A stretch of DNA of 64,000 nt, from NCBI RefSeq assembly GCF_000012325.1, contig NC_003910.7, forward strand, positions 4,588,001-4,652,000, written 5' to 3'. Below are positions 46,838 through 55,262 of the stretch, piece after piece. The notes beneath the pieces were generated by a model, which was not told the origin of the DNA, ran no database searches, and worked only from the letters and a program-made list of their open reading frames with translations. Within the stretch, counting starts at the first letter, position 1. Every line of letters starts with the position of its first letter. The translations under genes were made by a program, and so were the position numbers. The stretch is from Colwellia psychrerythraea 34H. Its GTDB lineage: Bacteria > Pseudomonadota > Gammaproteobacteria > Enterobacterales > Alteromonadaceae.

Positions 46838-47689
46838 CTAATAGTCAATACTTATTTGATATGAGCTAAACTTCCTCATATTAATTACGCCTTTATCGAA
46901 AATTAAATATTGACCTTTAATGCCCAAAAGCACTCCCGATACAGTTTCCGTTTTATCAAAATTAAAAGAACTAATTTTAGTTAAATATTCACTTACTGGA
47001 TAATGAATTTCTTGCACACTTTCATTTAGTTCTTGAACTGCATCACTACCAAATTGAAGCCTAAGTTGCGATAAGCGCATACTGATCTCTGGGATTAACT
47101 CTTCTGCTTTGGCTTTTAGGTCTATAGGCTCTGGCTCACCTTTTAACATAGCGCGCCAATTGGTTTTATCACTAATGAATTCTGCTAGTGCAGTTTCTAC
47201 TAAACCTGATTGTAAGCGAGTACTCACCTTAAATATAGGGAGAGCTTGGCATGCTCCTTGGTCAATCCAACGAGTAGGTAATTGAGTATGTCGGGTTATG
47301 CCCACTTTCAAGCCTGAGCTATTAGCTAAATATACATAATGATCAACCATACAATGACTTTCCCCCCACTCTGGCTCACGACAAGTGCCTAAATGAAAGT
47401 GGCAAGTTTCAGGTTTCATAATACACAAATCACATTGAGCAAGTTTAGCCATACATGGATAACAATATCCCTGAGAGTAACTTTTTTTAGTACGCTTTCC
47501 ACAGTGCTTACAGGCTATAGTGCCGGAAAAGTGTAAGGTTATTTGCTTTCCTATTAAAGGATTTAGCTCAATACTCTGTTTAGTGCCATCACCATTAAGG
47601 CTAGCTAATGGTAGTTGATACTGAACTAAATTATTACTATCAAGTTGTGCGGTAAGTTTCTCTACTGCACCGACGTCACTAATTGGCAT
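46838..47689 (-). CDS. DUF2797 family zinc-ribbon protein
   Basis: The 283-residue protein belongs to DUF2797. Residues about 58-110 hold many cysteines and histidines (CKHCGKR, CYPCMAKLAQCDLC, CHFHLGTC, SHCMVDHYVYL), a likely double zinc ribbon. After this comes VYLANSSGLKVGITR...RWIDQGA, a pattern that resembles the GIY-YIG fold (Y-V-Y...K-V-G-x-T-R...W-x-x-x-G). The function is not known. It lies between the HDOD gene and arfB on the same strand, 73 bases after arfB. Confidence 0.8.
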   Translation of the reverse strand: MPISDVGAVEKLTAQLDSNNLVQYQLPLASLNGDGTKQSIELNPLIGKQITLHFSGTIACKHCGKRTKKSYSQGYCYPCMAKLAQCDLCIMKPETCHFHLGTCREPEWGESHCMVDHYVYLANSSGLKVGITRHTQLPTRWIDQGACQALPIFKVSTRLQSGLVETALAEFISDKTNWRAMLKGEPEPIDLKAKAEELIPEISMRLSQLRLQFGSDAVQELNESVQEIHYPVSEYLTKISSFNFDKTETVSGVLLGIKGQYLIFDKGVINMRKFSSYQISIDY

Positions 47690-47762
47690 AGTTGCTCTCT
47701 ATTTTATATTAGGATTTAATTTTTATTTGTTCGTAAAGGACTTTCATAGCGATGTTCATTCA

Positions 47763-48176
47763 CTAGAGTTGTACTTTTTTCCGTGTTTGTTTGACGTCTT
47801 TACGATTAGCCTTCCCGGTTAAGCGTCTTTGCACTGAACCTTTGGTTGGCTTGGTCGCTCGTCTGTTTTTTTGTACTACCATCACGGATTTAATGAACTC
47901 TTTCAGTCGCTTTAGCGCATCTTCTTTATTCATTTCTTGTGTTCTAAAGCTCTGCGCTTTAATGATAACTACACCATCTTTGGTAACTCGACTGTCTTTG
48001 GAAGCAAGTAACCGCTCTTTATAAATTGCAGGTAAAGTAGATCGCTTAATATCAAAGCGTAAGTGAATAGCGGTTGCCACCTTATTTACACGCTGGCCGC
48101 CATTACCCATTGCTCGTATAGCACTAAGTTCTATTTCCCAATCAGCCAAGCTGACATTATTTGATATCTCAAGCAC
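47763..48176 (-). CDS. arfB: Ribosome rescue factor ArfB (YaeJ)
   Basis: ArfB releases peptides from ribosomes stalled without a stop codon. The 137-residue protein has the release-factor-like domain with GGQ at 26-28 (GNGGQRVNKV) and a basic C-terminal tail (KPTKGSVQRRLTGKANRKD onwards) that enters the empty mRNA channel. The length and motifs match ArfB and not release factors RF1/RF2, which are far longer. It is divergent from the GIY-YIG gene with 54 bases between. Confidence 0.95.
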   Translation of the reverse strand: MLEISNNVSLADWEIELSAIRAMGNGGQRVNKVATAIHLRFDIKRSTLPAIYKERLLASKDSRVTKDGVVIIKAQSFRTQEMNKEDALKRLKEFIKSVMVVQKNRRATKPTKGSVQRRLTGKANRKDVKQTRKKVQL

Positions 48177-48230
48177 TTTTATTTACCATTTAGATACCTT
48201 CAATATTGATACTAGTAATTATCACGTTAT

Positions 48231-48518
48231 ATGACCGAAATAAACAAGACGAACACCTGGTGGGTTTACTTTTTACGCTGTAACGATAATAGCTTATACG
48301 CAGGCGTTACCACAGATATCCTTCGTCGCATTGACGAACATAATAACAGTAAACTTGGTGCAAAATATACCCGAGCAAGACGACCTGTAAGCTTGGCCTA
48401 TCTCGAAGAGGCCGATGACAAAAGTACAGCATGCCAAAGAGAGTATAAAATTCGTCACCTCACTAAAGTCAAAAAAGAGCTGTTAGTAAGCAAATATAGC
48501 CAAACCAAACAGGTCTGA
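48231..48518 (+). CDS. GIY-YIG nuclease family protein (YhbQ-like)
   Basis: The 95-residue protein is one GIY-YIG domain of the YhbQ/UPF0213 kind: WWVYFLRCNDNSLYAGVTTD with the two Tyr residues, followed by RRIDEHN (Arg) and a later Glu in YLEEADDK, then the family end ACQREYKIRHLTKVKKELL. It may be a DNA endonuclease, but stand-alone members have no settled role. The start at 48231 gives the normal length. It stands alone between arfB and the DUF3581 gene. Confidence 0.88.
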   Translation: MTEINKTNTWWVYFLRCNDNSLYAGVTTDILRRIDEHNNSKLGAKYTRARRPVSLAYLEEADDKSTACQREYKIRHLTKVKKELLVSKYSQTKQV

Positions 48519-48569
48519 TCAGCAAGGTATATGCACTTTATTTCGATTTAACACTAAAGTACTGTTAGA

Positions 48570-49337
48570 ATGCTTCGATCGAATGTCGTTTACTCACAAA
48601 ATGAAGTTGCAAAGATGTCTATAAAAGAAATGTTTATTGAGAATTATTGCCCGATTAGTGCTGATAGGATCAGCTTCACACGCCAACAAGGTAGTGATTT
48701 TGCCAAACAAGTAGCAGATGACTTTAACCCACTACATAATATTGATGCTAAACGTTTTTGCGTACCTGGAGATTTACTTTTTTCAATAATAATCGCCAAA
48801 TCGGGACTACATAAAAACATGACCTTCGATTTTTCAGGTATGGTTAGCGATGATGTTCACCTTACTTTTCCTCAGGAAATTGATGAAAGTTTTGATATAA
48901 AAGATGATAAAGATAAAACGTGTCTAAGTGTGCATGTTAGTGGCGATAAAACACATGAATCTGTACTGATTAATGCACTGACAAAGGCCTATGTCGATTT
49001 TTCTGGTCATACTTTCCCTGATATTTTAGTGAAATTAATGGCTGACAATAGCGTCATGATTAATCCTGCTCGCCCCATGGTAATGTATCAATCAATGTCT
49101 ATTGATTTACATACATTAACGGCTGAAACAGTCACATTAAAATTAGCCAAAACCAGTTTATCAATAGAAGGAAAGCGCGGCGATGCATGGCTTGAATTTG
49201 ACTTGTTATCAAATGATAAAGTTATCGGCCACGGTAAGAAACATATGCTTTTGAGCGGCTTACGTACCTATGAGCAAGAGACGATTGACGCTATGGTAAA
49301 TCAGTACCGCGACAGTAAGAAGAATTACCAAGCATAA
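48570..49337 (+). CDS. DUF3581 family protein
   Basis: This 255-residue protein belongs to DUF3581, found mainly in Alteromonadales and Vibrionales. The most conserved part is FTRQQGSDFAKQVADDFNPLHN followed by IDAKRFCVPGDLLFSII, and a second region PARPMVMYQSMSIDL. The first part resembles a hotdog/MaoC-type dehydratase pattern (D-x-N-P-x-H), so an acyl-thioester binding fold is possible, but no function is known. Internal ATGs at 48615 and 48630 are alternative starts, and the conserved part begins only after them. It stands alone. Confidence 0.78.
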   Translation: MLRSNVVYSQNEVAKMSIKEMFIENYCPISADRISFTRQQGSDFAKQVADDFNPLHNIDAKRFCVPGDLLFSIIIAKSGLHKNMTFDFSGMVSDDVHLTFPQEIDESFDIKDDKDKTCLSVHVSGDKTHESVLINALTKAYVDFSGHTFPDILVKLMADNSVMINPARPMVMYQSMSIDLHTLTAETVTLKLAKTSLSIEGKRGDAWLEFDLLSNDKVIGHGKKHMLLSGLRTYEQETIDAMVNQYRDSKKNYQA

Positions 49338-49343
49338 AGTCAT

Positions 49344-49877
49344 TTACTGAATATATTTATGCTCAAATGTTTCTCGCTGCTGTAGTTTGTCTTCACTACA
49401 AAAAGCAAAAACGTTAATATTTTTAGGACGCTGGCACTTAATAGGTTGTTGATAAAACTGCAACCAAGCCAGCTTTTTATCTCCATGATATTTTGACTTG
49501 ATCACAATTGCACTATCTTGGTTAAACGTAGCCATCTTCTTTGGTAACTTGAGTTTTACCTTATTCAATTTGGCATAATGGGTTGTGCTTTTCTGCTTCT
49601 TCTTGGCTTTCTTTTTTTTTGTTCCATATTTCGACTTAAATGCTGACAAAGAGCTATTTTCACACTGCCACCACTTATCTCTCGCTTTATCTTCCTTTGC
49701 TCGCAAAGACTGCCCTCTTTTTAAAGAGTAGTTTTTACGTTGCATCATTTGAACATTATGTAGTTTTTCTAATAAAGGTTTACACCTTTTTTTAGCGGAC
49801 GAGTTTGTGCTAAAAATTAGCAGAGATATGGTCACAACAACATAAAAAAAAGTAAACATAGTGAGTTTTTTCATCAT
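49344..49877 (-). CDS. Secreted lysine-rich protein of unknown function
   Basis: I do not recognise this 177-residue protein. It has an N-terminal signal peptide (MMKKLTMFTFFYVVVTISLL and on to about residue 28), then a very basic stretch with a run KKKKAKKKQK near the middle and four to six cysteines. I place the start at 49877 because an AAGGA site lies at the right distance from this ATG; an ATG 11 codons upstream lacks one. It is divergent from the DNA ligase gene. A periplasmic or envelope place is likely. Confidence 0.6.
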   Translation of the reverse strand: MMKKLTMFTFFYVVVTISLLIFSTNSSAKKRCKPLLEKLHNVQMMQRKNYSLKRGQSLRAKEDKARDKWWQCENSSLSAFKSKYGTKKKKAKKKQKSTTHYAKLNKVKLKLPKKMATFNQDSAIVIKSKYHGDKKLAWLQFYQQPIKCQRPKNINVFAFCSEDKLQQRETFEHKYIQ

Positions 49878-50010
49878 AGCAATCCTTGCTAATGCAATTA
49901 ACTTCGCCAAATAAAATTTGGCAAATCACCTTAATGGCTAAGGTCTCCCTTTTTTCAAATATAGACTAGACTTTACCTTTTTAGCAAGTCTCATTACATG
50001 GAGTTTAGTG

Positions 50011-50889
50011 ATGAATAAGTATGTTCTACGGATTTTCTTTGCCTTTATTTTATCAGTCCATTTGTCTTCAACTGCACAACAAACAACTCAAAAAACTCAA
50101 AAATTTAAGCCTAATATTCAGCATGGCGTGAGCTACCAAAAGGTCGATGACATTAGCCAGTATTATGTCTCTGAAAAACTGGATGGTATTCGTGGTTACT
50201 GGGATGGAAAACAATTGTTTACTCGCCGAGGAAATTTAATCAATAGTCCTAGCTGGTTTACTCAGCATTGGCCTACATATCCAATGGACGGTGAACTCTG
50301 GCTTGCTAGAGGGCAATTCCAACTATTACTTTCTTGTGCAACTAAACGCATAGCAGTCGAAAATAAAACGACTAGTTGCTGGAGAAGTGTTCGCTTTATG
50401 ATATTTGATCTTCCTAAACATCTAGGGGATTTCAATGAACGAGTAATTAAGATGCGGACTTTACTTGTACAAAATCAATCGGTTTACTTAGCCATGATAG
50501 ATCAGGTAAAACTGGAGGAATTAAGTGCGCTTGATCACAAACTTGATGAAGTCATCGCAACTCACGGTGAGGGCCTTATGCTACACCTCGCTAGCGCTCA
50601 CTATCAACAAGGCCGAAATCCCGCATTGATGAAGCTAAAGAAATATCAAGATGCCGAAGCAACAGTCATTGGTTATACCGAAGGAAAAGGTAAATATCAG
50701 AACCAACTTGGCGCAATCAAAGTAAAAACAAGTGATGGAATAATTTTCAAAATTGGATCAGGTTTAAGTGATATTCAGCGTGCCAACCCACCAAAAATTG
50801 GCACTATTATTACCTTCAAGTACAACGGGCTCACACAAGCGGGTATACCAAGGTTTGCCCGTTTTTGGCGTATAAAAGCTAGCGGTTAA
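50011..50889 (+). CDS. Secreted ATP-dependent DNA ligase (LigE-type)
   Basis: The protein of 292 residues is a minimal ATP-dependent DNA ligase: adenylation domain and OB domain, no zinc finger or BRCT. Motif I is EKLDGIRG with the AMP-binding lysine at 56; later motifs include WLARGQF, EGLMLH and MKLKKYQDAEA with VKTSDGIIFKIGSG of the OB part. A signal peptide (about 1-22) points to export, as in the Lig E group of Neisseria, Haemophilus and Vibrio, where a role with extracellular DNA or uptake is proposed. The start is the ATG at 50011 with a GGAG site. Confidence 0.88.
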   Translation: MNKYVLRIFFAFILSVHLSSTAQQTTQKTQKFKPNIQHGVSYQKVDDISQYYVSEKLDGIRGYWDGKQLFTRRGNLINSPSWFTQHWPTYPMDGELWLARGQFQLLLSCATKRIAVENKTTSCWRSVRFMIFDLPKHLGDFNERVIKMRTLLVQNQSVYLAMIDQVKLEELSALDHKLDEVIATHGEGLMLHLASAHYQQGRNPALMKLKKYQDAEATVIGYTEGKGKYQNQLGAIKVKTSDGIIFKIGSGLSDIQRANPPKIGTIITFKYNGLTQAGIPRFARFWRIKASG

Positions 50890-50927
50890 CTCTCATAAGC
50901 TCAACCAGCTATTATTTGATTTCCAAA

Positions 50928-51827
50928 TTATTTTGGCTGATAAGTAAAAATTAAAACTTTAAGGCCCTTGCCTTCATGGGCTTCCTTGAAGGCTTCAGGA
51001 TTTTCAAGCTGTTGCTCAAAGTAACAATCAGGGCATTCACGCTCAACCTCAGCTTTTAAGAAGTTTGCATCTAAATCTGGGGAGTTTAAACATAACATCA
51101 AGCTAGCACCTGGATTCATCCATTGTGGAATACGGCGGATTATTTTAGCGTAATCACGTTCGATATTAACACTACCCTTTTGAAATGAAGGAGGATCACA
51201 GACTAAAATATCATACGGTCCATATTTTTTAATGCGGCTATTCGATTTAAAAATATCGACACCTTCAAAGACAACTTGTTTGCCTTGCTTTTTAGCCAGC
51301 AGGTTAAGTTGATGATTTTCTCTACCTTTACTTAGAGATGATTTGCTTAGATCAATATTAACCGCTTTACTGGCTCCACCTGCAATGGCACTTAGCGAGA
51401 AGGCACAGGTATAGGCAAAGAGATTAAGCACATTTTTACCTTCTGCTCGCTCTCTTAACCATGACCTTCCATTACTCATGTCCAAAAACAAACCACTATT
51501 TTGGGCTTTACCAAATTCAATATGATAATTGAGTCCCTGCTCACTCACGATAGTATTACTTATGGACTCACCTAATAATAACTCGGTGGGCGCAAATTTT
51601 TCATAGCGAAGTTGTACTTGCACCGAGCGACATTTTTTAATCAATTTTTTTAATGCATCAGCTTGTTCTTCTAACCATTTGCTATCAACAGCTTGGTATA
51701 AAGTGATAAGAATAACCGGAGATAGCCAGTCAACATTTACGTGGCTTAAATTGGGATATGCGTGTCCTCGACCATGAAATAATCGTTGGGCATCGGTAAA
51801 GTCTGTGCTGGTAATATGTTCTATCAT
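50928..51827 (-). CDS. SAM-dependent methyltransferase (RlmI/RlmK-like)
   Basis: The 299-residue protein is a class I methyltransferase of the type that modifies rRNA or tRNA. The SAM-binding motif is NLFAYTCAFSLSAIAGGA, the acidic loop NIDLSKSSL, and the catalytic motif DPPSFQKGSV that is typical of RlmI/RlmK and related m5C/m7G enzymes. An N-terminal part of about 100 residues lacks the PUA domain of RlmI. The exact target nucleotide cannot be told. It lies downstream of the NSS transporter, separated by a terminator. Confidence 0.8.
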   Translation of the reverse strand: MIEHITSTDFTDAQRLFHGRGHAYPNLSHVNVDWLSPVILITLYQAVDSKWLEEQADALKKLIKKCRSVQVQLRYEKFAPTELLLGESISNTIVSEQGLNYHIEFGKAQNSGLFLDMSNGRSWLRERAEGKNVLNLFAYTCAFSLSAIAGGASKAVNIDLSKSSLSKGRENHQLNLLAKKQGKQVVFEGVDIFKSNSRIKKYGPYDILVCDPPSFQKGSVNIERDYAKIIRRIPQWMNPGASLMLCLNSPDLDANFLKAEVERECPDCYFEQQLENPEAFKEAHEGKGLKVLIFTYQPK

Positions 51828-51852
51828 GGCTAGGGTATCGGGTAATTAATAA

Positions 51853-51892
51853 TAAAAAACGCCCAATAATAACATTTACTATTCGGCGTTTA
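51853..51892 (-). terminator. Terminator after the NSS symporter
   Basis: Read on the minus strand, a stem AAACGCCgAATA/TATTgGGCGTTT is followed by a T-rich run. It lies about 30 bases past the symporter stop and ends that transcript before the methyltransferase gene. Confidence 0.78.
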
Positions 51893-51921
51893 TATCGTTT
51901 AAATCTATTTAGATGTTTTAG

Positions 51922-53346
51922 CTAGAAACCAAAAAGGTTAGCTGCAAAAAACTTTGTTGCCACAGTATTAATAAAAATAAGCAGCACGATAACAGGGATA
52001 AAAGTACCCAATGAAAAGTTAATATATTTTTCTACCCATGAACCTTTGTAGTTTTCATTACCGATACTTAGTTCTTCAGATAGTTGCTTTTTCTTCCAAC
52101 GGTAACTCACAAAAATACACAGTAAGAAACCATTAAGCGGTAAAATTGTATCGTAAAAAACATCATAAATAACATCGAATAAGGACTTAGTACCGCCAGC
52201 GTACGAAGTAAACTCGGTAAAAAATGGCACCATGCCAAACGATGCTGTGGCAAATAAAGTTAGCACACCAGCAGTAAGCGTTAAGTAACCTAATGCTTTT
52301 TTACGACTGTGCTTTTTCTCAGTGACTAAATATGAAACCGGTACTTCAATGATGGAAACTAACGAAGTAATTGCGGCAAAGAAGACTAATAAGAAGAAGA
52401 ATGCAGCCACAGCACTAGCACCCACATAACCCAATGAGGTTTGTAGTGCTAAAAATATTTTAGGTAGAAAGGTAAAAATCAATGACACTGAGCTATCACT
52501 TAACTCACTTGGATTAACTTCAGGGTTAAATGAAAATACTGCAGGAAGAATCATCAAACCAGCAATAAATGCCACACTCGTATCCGTAATCGCCACTAAT
52601 TTAGCGGAATTAGGAATATTAGTTTGTTTATTTATATATGAGCCATAGGTTAGTAATATCCCCATACCCAAAGAAAGTGAGAAAAAAGCTTGCGACAAAG
52701 CACCGTTGACTACACTTGGCGTTATTTTATTAATGTCTGGGACTAAGAAAAAAGTAACCCCTGCCATAGCATTATCAAGAGACAATACAAATACAACCAT
52801 TAAAATAAGCATAGTTAGCAATGCTGGCATTAATATTTTAGCTGCTTTTTCAATTCCGTCTTTGACCCCGGCCGCCAAAATAAAACTGACAATACCGGCA
52901 ACAGCTATTAAAGCAATATATAAGTACGGGCTGTTAATAAACTCGCCAAAACCAACATCACTTGCTAAATAGTCTAAATGACCTGTTACCGTTAAGGCAA
53001 TATAGCCAAAAATCCAAACAGTGATCACCATATAAAAAACGGCAATCATAAAGGGAGTTAATACCCCTAAAAAGCCAGCGGCTCCCCATAACTTACTGCC
53101 TTTACTCAATGTTTTAAATGCGCCAACAGGCTCTTTAGCCGTATTACGTCCAACAGCCATTTCAGCAATCATCACAGGCAAACAAATAAGAAAAACAAAT
53201 AATGCGTACATTAACAAAAATGCACCGCCACCATTTTTAGCGGCGTTAACTGGAAAACCAACTAAATTACCTATACCTACTGCAGAGCCTGCAGCGGCTA
53301 AAATGAAGCCAATTCGTGAGCTAAAATGCTCTCTAGAAGCGGACAT
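51922..53346 (-). CDS. Sodium-dependent transporter, NSS (SNF) family
   Basis: The 474-residue protein is a LeuT-fold sodium symporter with about 11-12 transmembrane helices. The start RIGFILAAAGSAVGIGNLVGFP is the family signature of helix 1, which holds sodium and substrate ligands. Family members carry amino acids such as leucine, alanine, tryptophan or glycine; the residue set does not let me choose. I put the start at 53346 (MSASREHFSSR) because 20 upstream residues in the longer frame do not fit and lack a ribosome site. The nearby put genes make an amino acid plausible. Confidence 0.9.
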   Translation of the reverse strand: MSASREHFSSRIGFILAAAGSAVGIGNLVGFPVNAAKNGGGAFLLMYALFVFLICLPVMIAEMAVGRNTAKEPVGAFKTLSKGSKLWGAAGFLGVLTPFMIAVFYMVITVWIFGYIALTVTGHLDYLASDVGFGEFINSPYLYIALIAVAGIVSFILAAGVKDGIEKAAKILMPALLTMLILMVVFVLSLDNAMAGVTFFLVPDINKITPSVVNGALSQAFFSLSLGMGILLTYGSYINKQTNIPNSAKLVAITDTSVAFIAGLMILPAVFSFNPEVNPSELSDSSVSLIFTFLPKIFLALQTSLGYVGASAVAAFFFLLVFFAAITSLVSIIEVPVSYLVTEKKHSRKKALGYLTLTAGVLTLFATASFGMVPFFTEFTSYAGGTKSLFDVIYDVFYDTILPLNGFLLCIFVSYRWKKKQLSEELSIGNENYKGSWVEKYINFSLGTFIPVIVLLIFINTVATKFFAANLFGF

Positions 53347-53686
53347 ACTTACCCTTTTTATAATTATTATGATAACGCGATAAATGAGATCTCTCGATGC
53401 TAACAAGCTTTACTAACTTTGTCTTCTTTTTAGCTGAGCTTTGCTATTACCAAGCAAATAACAATGTGTAAATGTGTAAAGTTACCTTGAGTGTACTCTG
53501 GACAGATAGCGTCAAAATATCACTCCCAATTAACTTAAACCGCGAATACTACCCTGTAAACAGAAGCAAACACTACTCGCTTATAAATGAAGCATTGAGC
53601 GGTCATCCAACAACCATTCGCTACTTTGAGTTATTAAAAAATACAGATGTATTCAATTTTATTAATATTAGTTAAGCCAACTTAAA
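53347..53686. other. Intergenic region NSS-HDOD
   Basis: These 340 bases lie between two minus-strand genes and must hold the promoter of the symporter gene. A 67-codon plus-strand frame (53472-53675) without ribosome site or family match is not called as a gene. Confidence 0.5.
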
Positions 53687-54535
53687 TTACTTAGAGAAAA
53701 GTTTAGGGTTCATAATAGATAAAATACTCGTCGCTTCTTTTTCAGCAAAATCAGCAGCTTGTATTAAATCATCCACTGATAAACCTAAAGGTCTGCATAA
53801 AGACTCATCAATGACATCAGCATAAGAGAACTCATCACTGTGACTATCAATAAGAGCCAGCCTAGACGCTAAATTCAAGATTTTTACATCTTTATTAATT
53901 TCAATAGATGATGCGGCATTGAAGTGCCTAATTGGTAAAATTATTTTTTCAGGAATTTGCCATATTTTTAATAAATCAGCAGAGATTTCAGTATAAGTAT
54001 AGCCCAACATCTGTTCTTGCAATTGCCATGGCAGCTGGTTTTTATCATATTTTTCACATTGTTGAGCAACTTCAGGGTTTATTTTAGCCACTAATAACTC
54101 ACCAAAATTTTGCAATAGTCCCGCTACGAATAGGCGTTCAATATCACGGATTCCGGCAGAAATGGCTAGATTTTTCGATACCAGCCCACAATAAACACTC
54201 ATACGCCAAAAACGCTTTAAATCAATTGCCTGGTTTTCAAAGTGCTTAAAAGCGGTGGCGGCAACATCAACTAGCATCATATTATAAATGGCTTGCGTGC
54301 CGATGATGGTAATGGCACGTGAAATAGTACTGATTTCACCTGGGAAGCTATAAATGGCACTGTTAGCTATTTGTAGCAAACGAGAAGTCATAGAGGGGTC
54401 GATACCAATAACATCAGCAAAATTTGAAATTTCAGAACTTTCATCAGCCATCAATGCTTTTACTTTAAAACAAGCATCAGGTAAAGCAAACGAACCGTTA
54501 GCTTGTAATGCATAATCATGTGCGTTCATAGTCAT
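53687..54535 (-). CDS. HDOD domain protein, copy 2
   Basis: The 282-residue protein is a single HDOD domain that is clearly paralogous to the protein at 45870-46721: both share the layout V-I-x-x-D-P-x-x-x-x-x-L, ANS-x-x-x-S/F-PG-x-I-x-TIS, ERLF-x-x-GLL-x-N and LPW-x-x-Q near the same residues. The HD catalytic residues are absent. It lies 85 bases after the Lrp gene on the same strand and may be part of that transcript. The function is unknown, with signalling the general expectation for HDOD proteins. Confidence 0.85.
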   Translation of the reverse strand: MTMNAHDYALQANGSFALPDACFKVKALMADESSEISNFADVIGIDPSMTSRLLQIANSAIYSFPGEISTISRAITIIGTQAIYNMMLVDVAATAFKHFENQAIDLKRFWRMSVYCGLVSKNLAISAGIRDIERLFVAGLLQNFGELLVAKINPEVAQQCEKYDKNQLPWQLQEQMLGYTYTEISADLLKIWQIPEKIILPIRHFNAASSIEINKDVKILNLASRLALIDSHSDEFSYADVIDESLCRPLGLSVDDLIQAADFAEKEATSILSIMNPKLFSK

Positions 54536-54620
54536 CCTTAGAAGTTGATCCCTTAAACAAGGCGCTTAAAGCAAACCTCATTAATGTAAACTTTATAAAT
54601 ATTAGTAAAGCCCTACAGGT

Positions 54621-55097
54621 TTAATTGAACGGTATACCACCATCTTGCTTTATATGTTCAGTTACTATGTAAGTACTTGTTTGTGCAACATTAGTCAGTC
54701 TGCCAATATTTTCTAACACCAGTCTATAGCTTTCAATATCGGCAAATCGTATTTTCAGCAAGTAATCATATCCACCTGCCACTAAATGACACTCAACAAC
54801 TTCTTTAATAGTCACAACTTCTTTATTGAAGAGTTTGAATGAATCTGAAGTTGTTCTGCTTAAGGTGACTTGAACAAAAGCACTCATACCAAAGTTTAAT
54901 TTTCTGGCATTTAAAAAGGCACCATAACGTTCAATATACCCTTCAGTTTCTAAGCGTTTAACTCGATCTAAACAGGGGCTAGCACTTAGGTTTACTTTTT
55001 TGGCTAGATCCACATTTGAAATTCTACCATCTGACTGCAAAGTAGAAAGGATCATAAGATCAATACGATCTAAGGGTTTTGTTTTGTTATTACTCAT
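54621..55097 (-). CDS. Lrp/AsnC-family regulator, probable PutR
   Basis: The protein of 158 residues has an N-terminal helix-turn-helix (DRIDLMILSTLQSDGRISN, VDLAKKVNLSASPCLDRVKR) and a C-terminal RAM/ACT ligand domain (about 65-150). I put the start at 55097, because the longer frame adds 17 residues that do not fit and the family begins at MSNN. The next gene upstream, 165 bases away on the same strand, is putA, which here lacks its own DNA-binding domain. In marine and alphaproteobacterial relatives an Lrp-type PutR activates putA with proline. This role is likely but inferred. Confidence 0.85.
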   Translation of the reverse strand: MSNNKTKPLDRIDLMILSTLQSDGRISNVDLAKKVNLSASPCLDRVKRLETEGYIERYGAFLNARKLNFGMSAFVQVTLSRTTSDSFKLFNKEVVTIKEVVECHLVAGGYDYLLKIRFADIESYRLVLENIGRLTNVAQTSTYIVTEHIKQDGGIPFN

Positions 55098-55158
55098 GTT
55101 CACACTACTTAGTAGGGAAGATAATGGATATTGCCACAGTAATCTCAATAAAAACAGT

Positions 55159-55201
55159 AAAAAAAACGCGAACGTTACCTGAAGGTATTCATTCGCGTTT
55201 T
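55159..55201 (-). terminator. Terminator of putA
   Basis: On the minus strand a stem AAAACGCGAA/TTCGCGTTTT is followed by eight T. It lies about 60 bases past the putA stop and separates putA from the Lrp gene, so the two are probably transcribed apart. Confidence 0.82.
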
Positions 55202-55262
55202 ATTTCATTCAAACTTATAGCTATTTAATCAGTACTTAATAACTACAAGGTATTCAAACAAT

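Noticed and set aside
53472..53675. 67-codon plus-strand frame between the symporter and HDOD genes
   Set aside because: No ribosome site, no family I know, and it lies where the symporter promoter must be.
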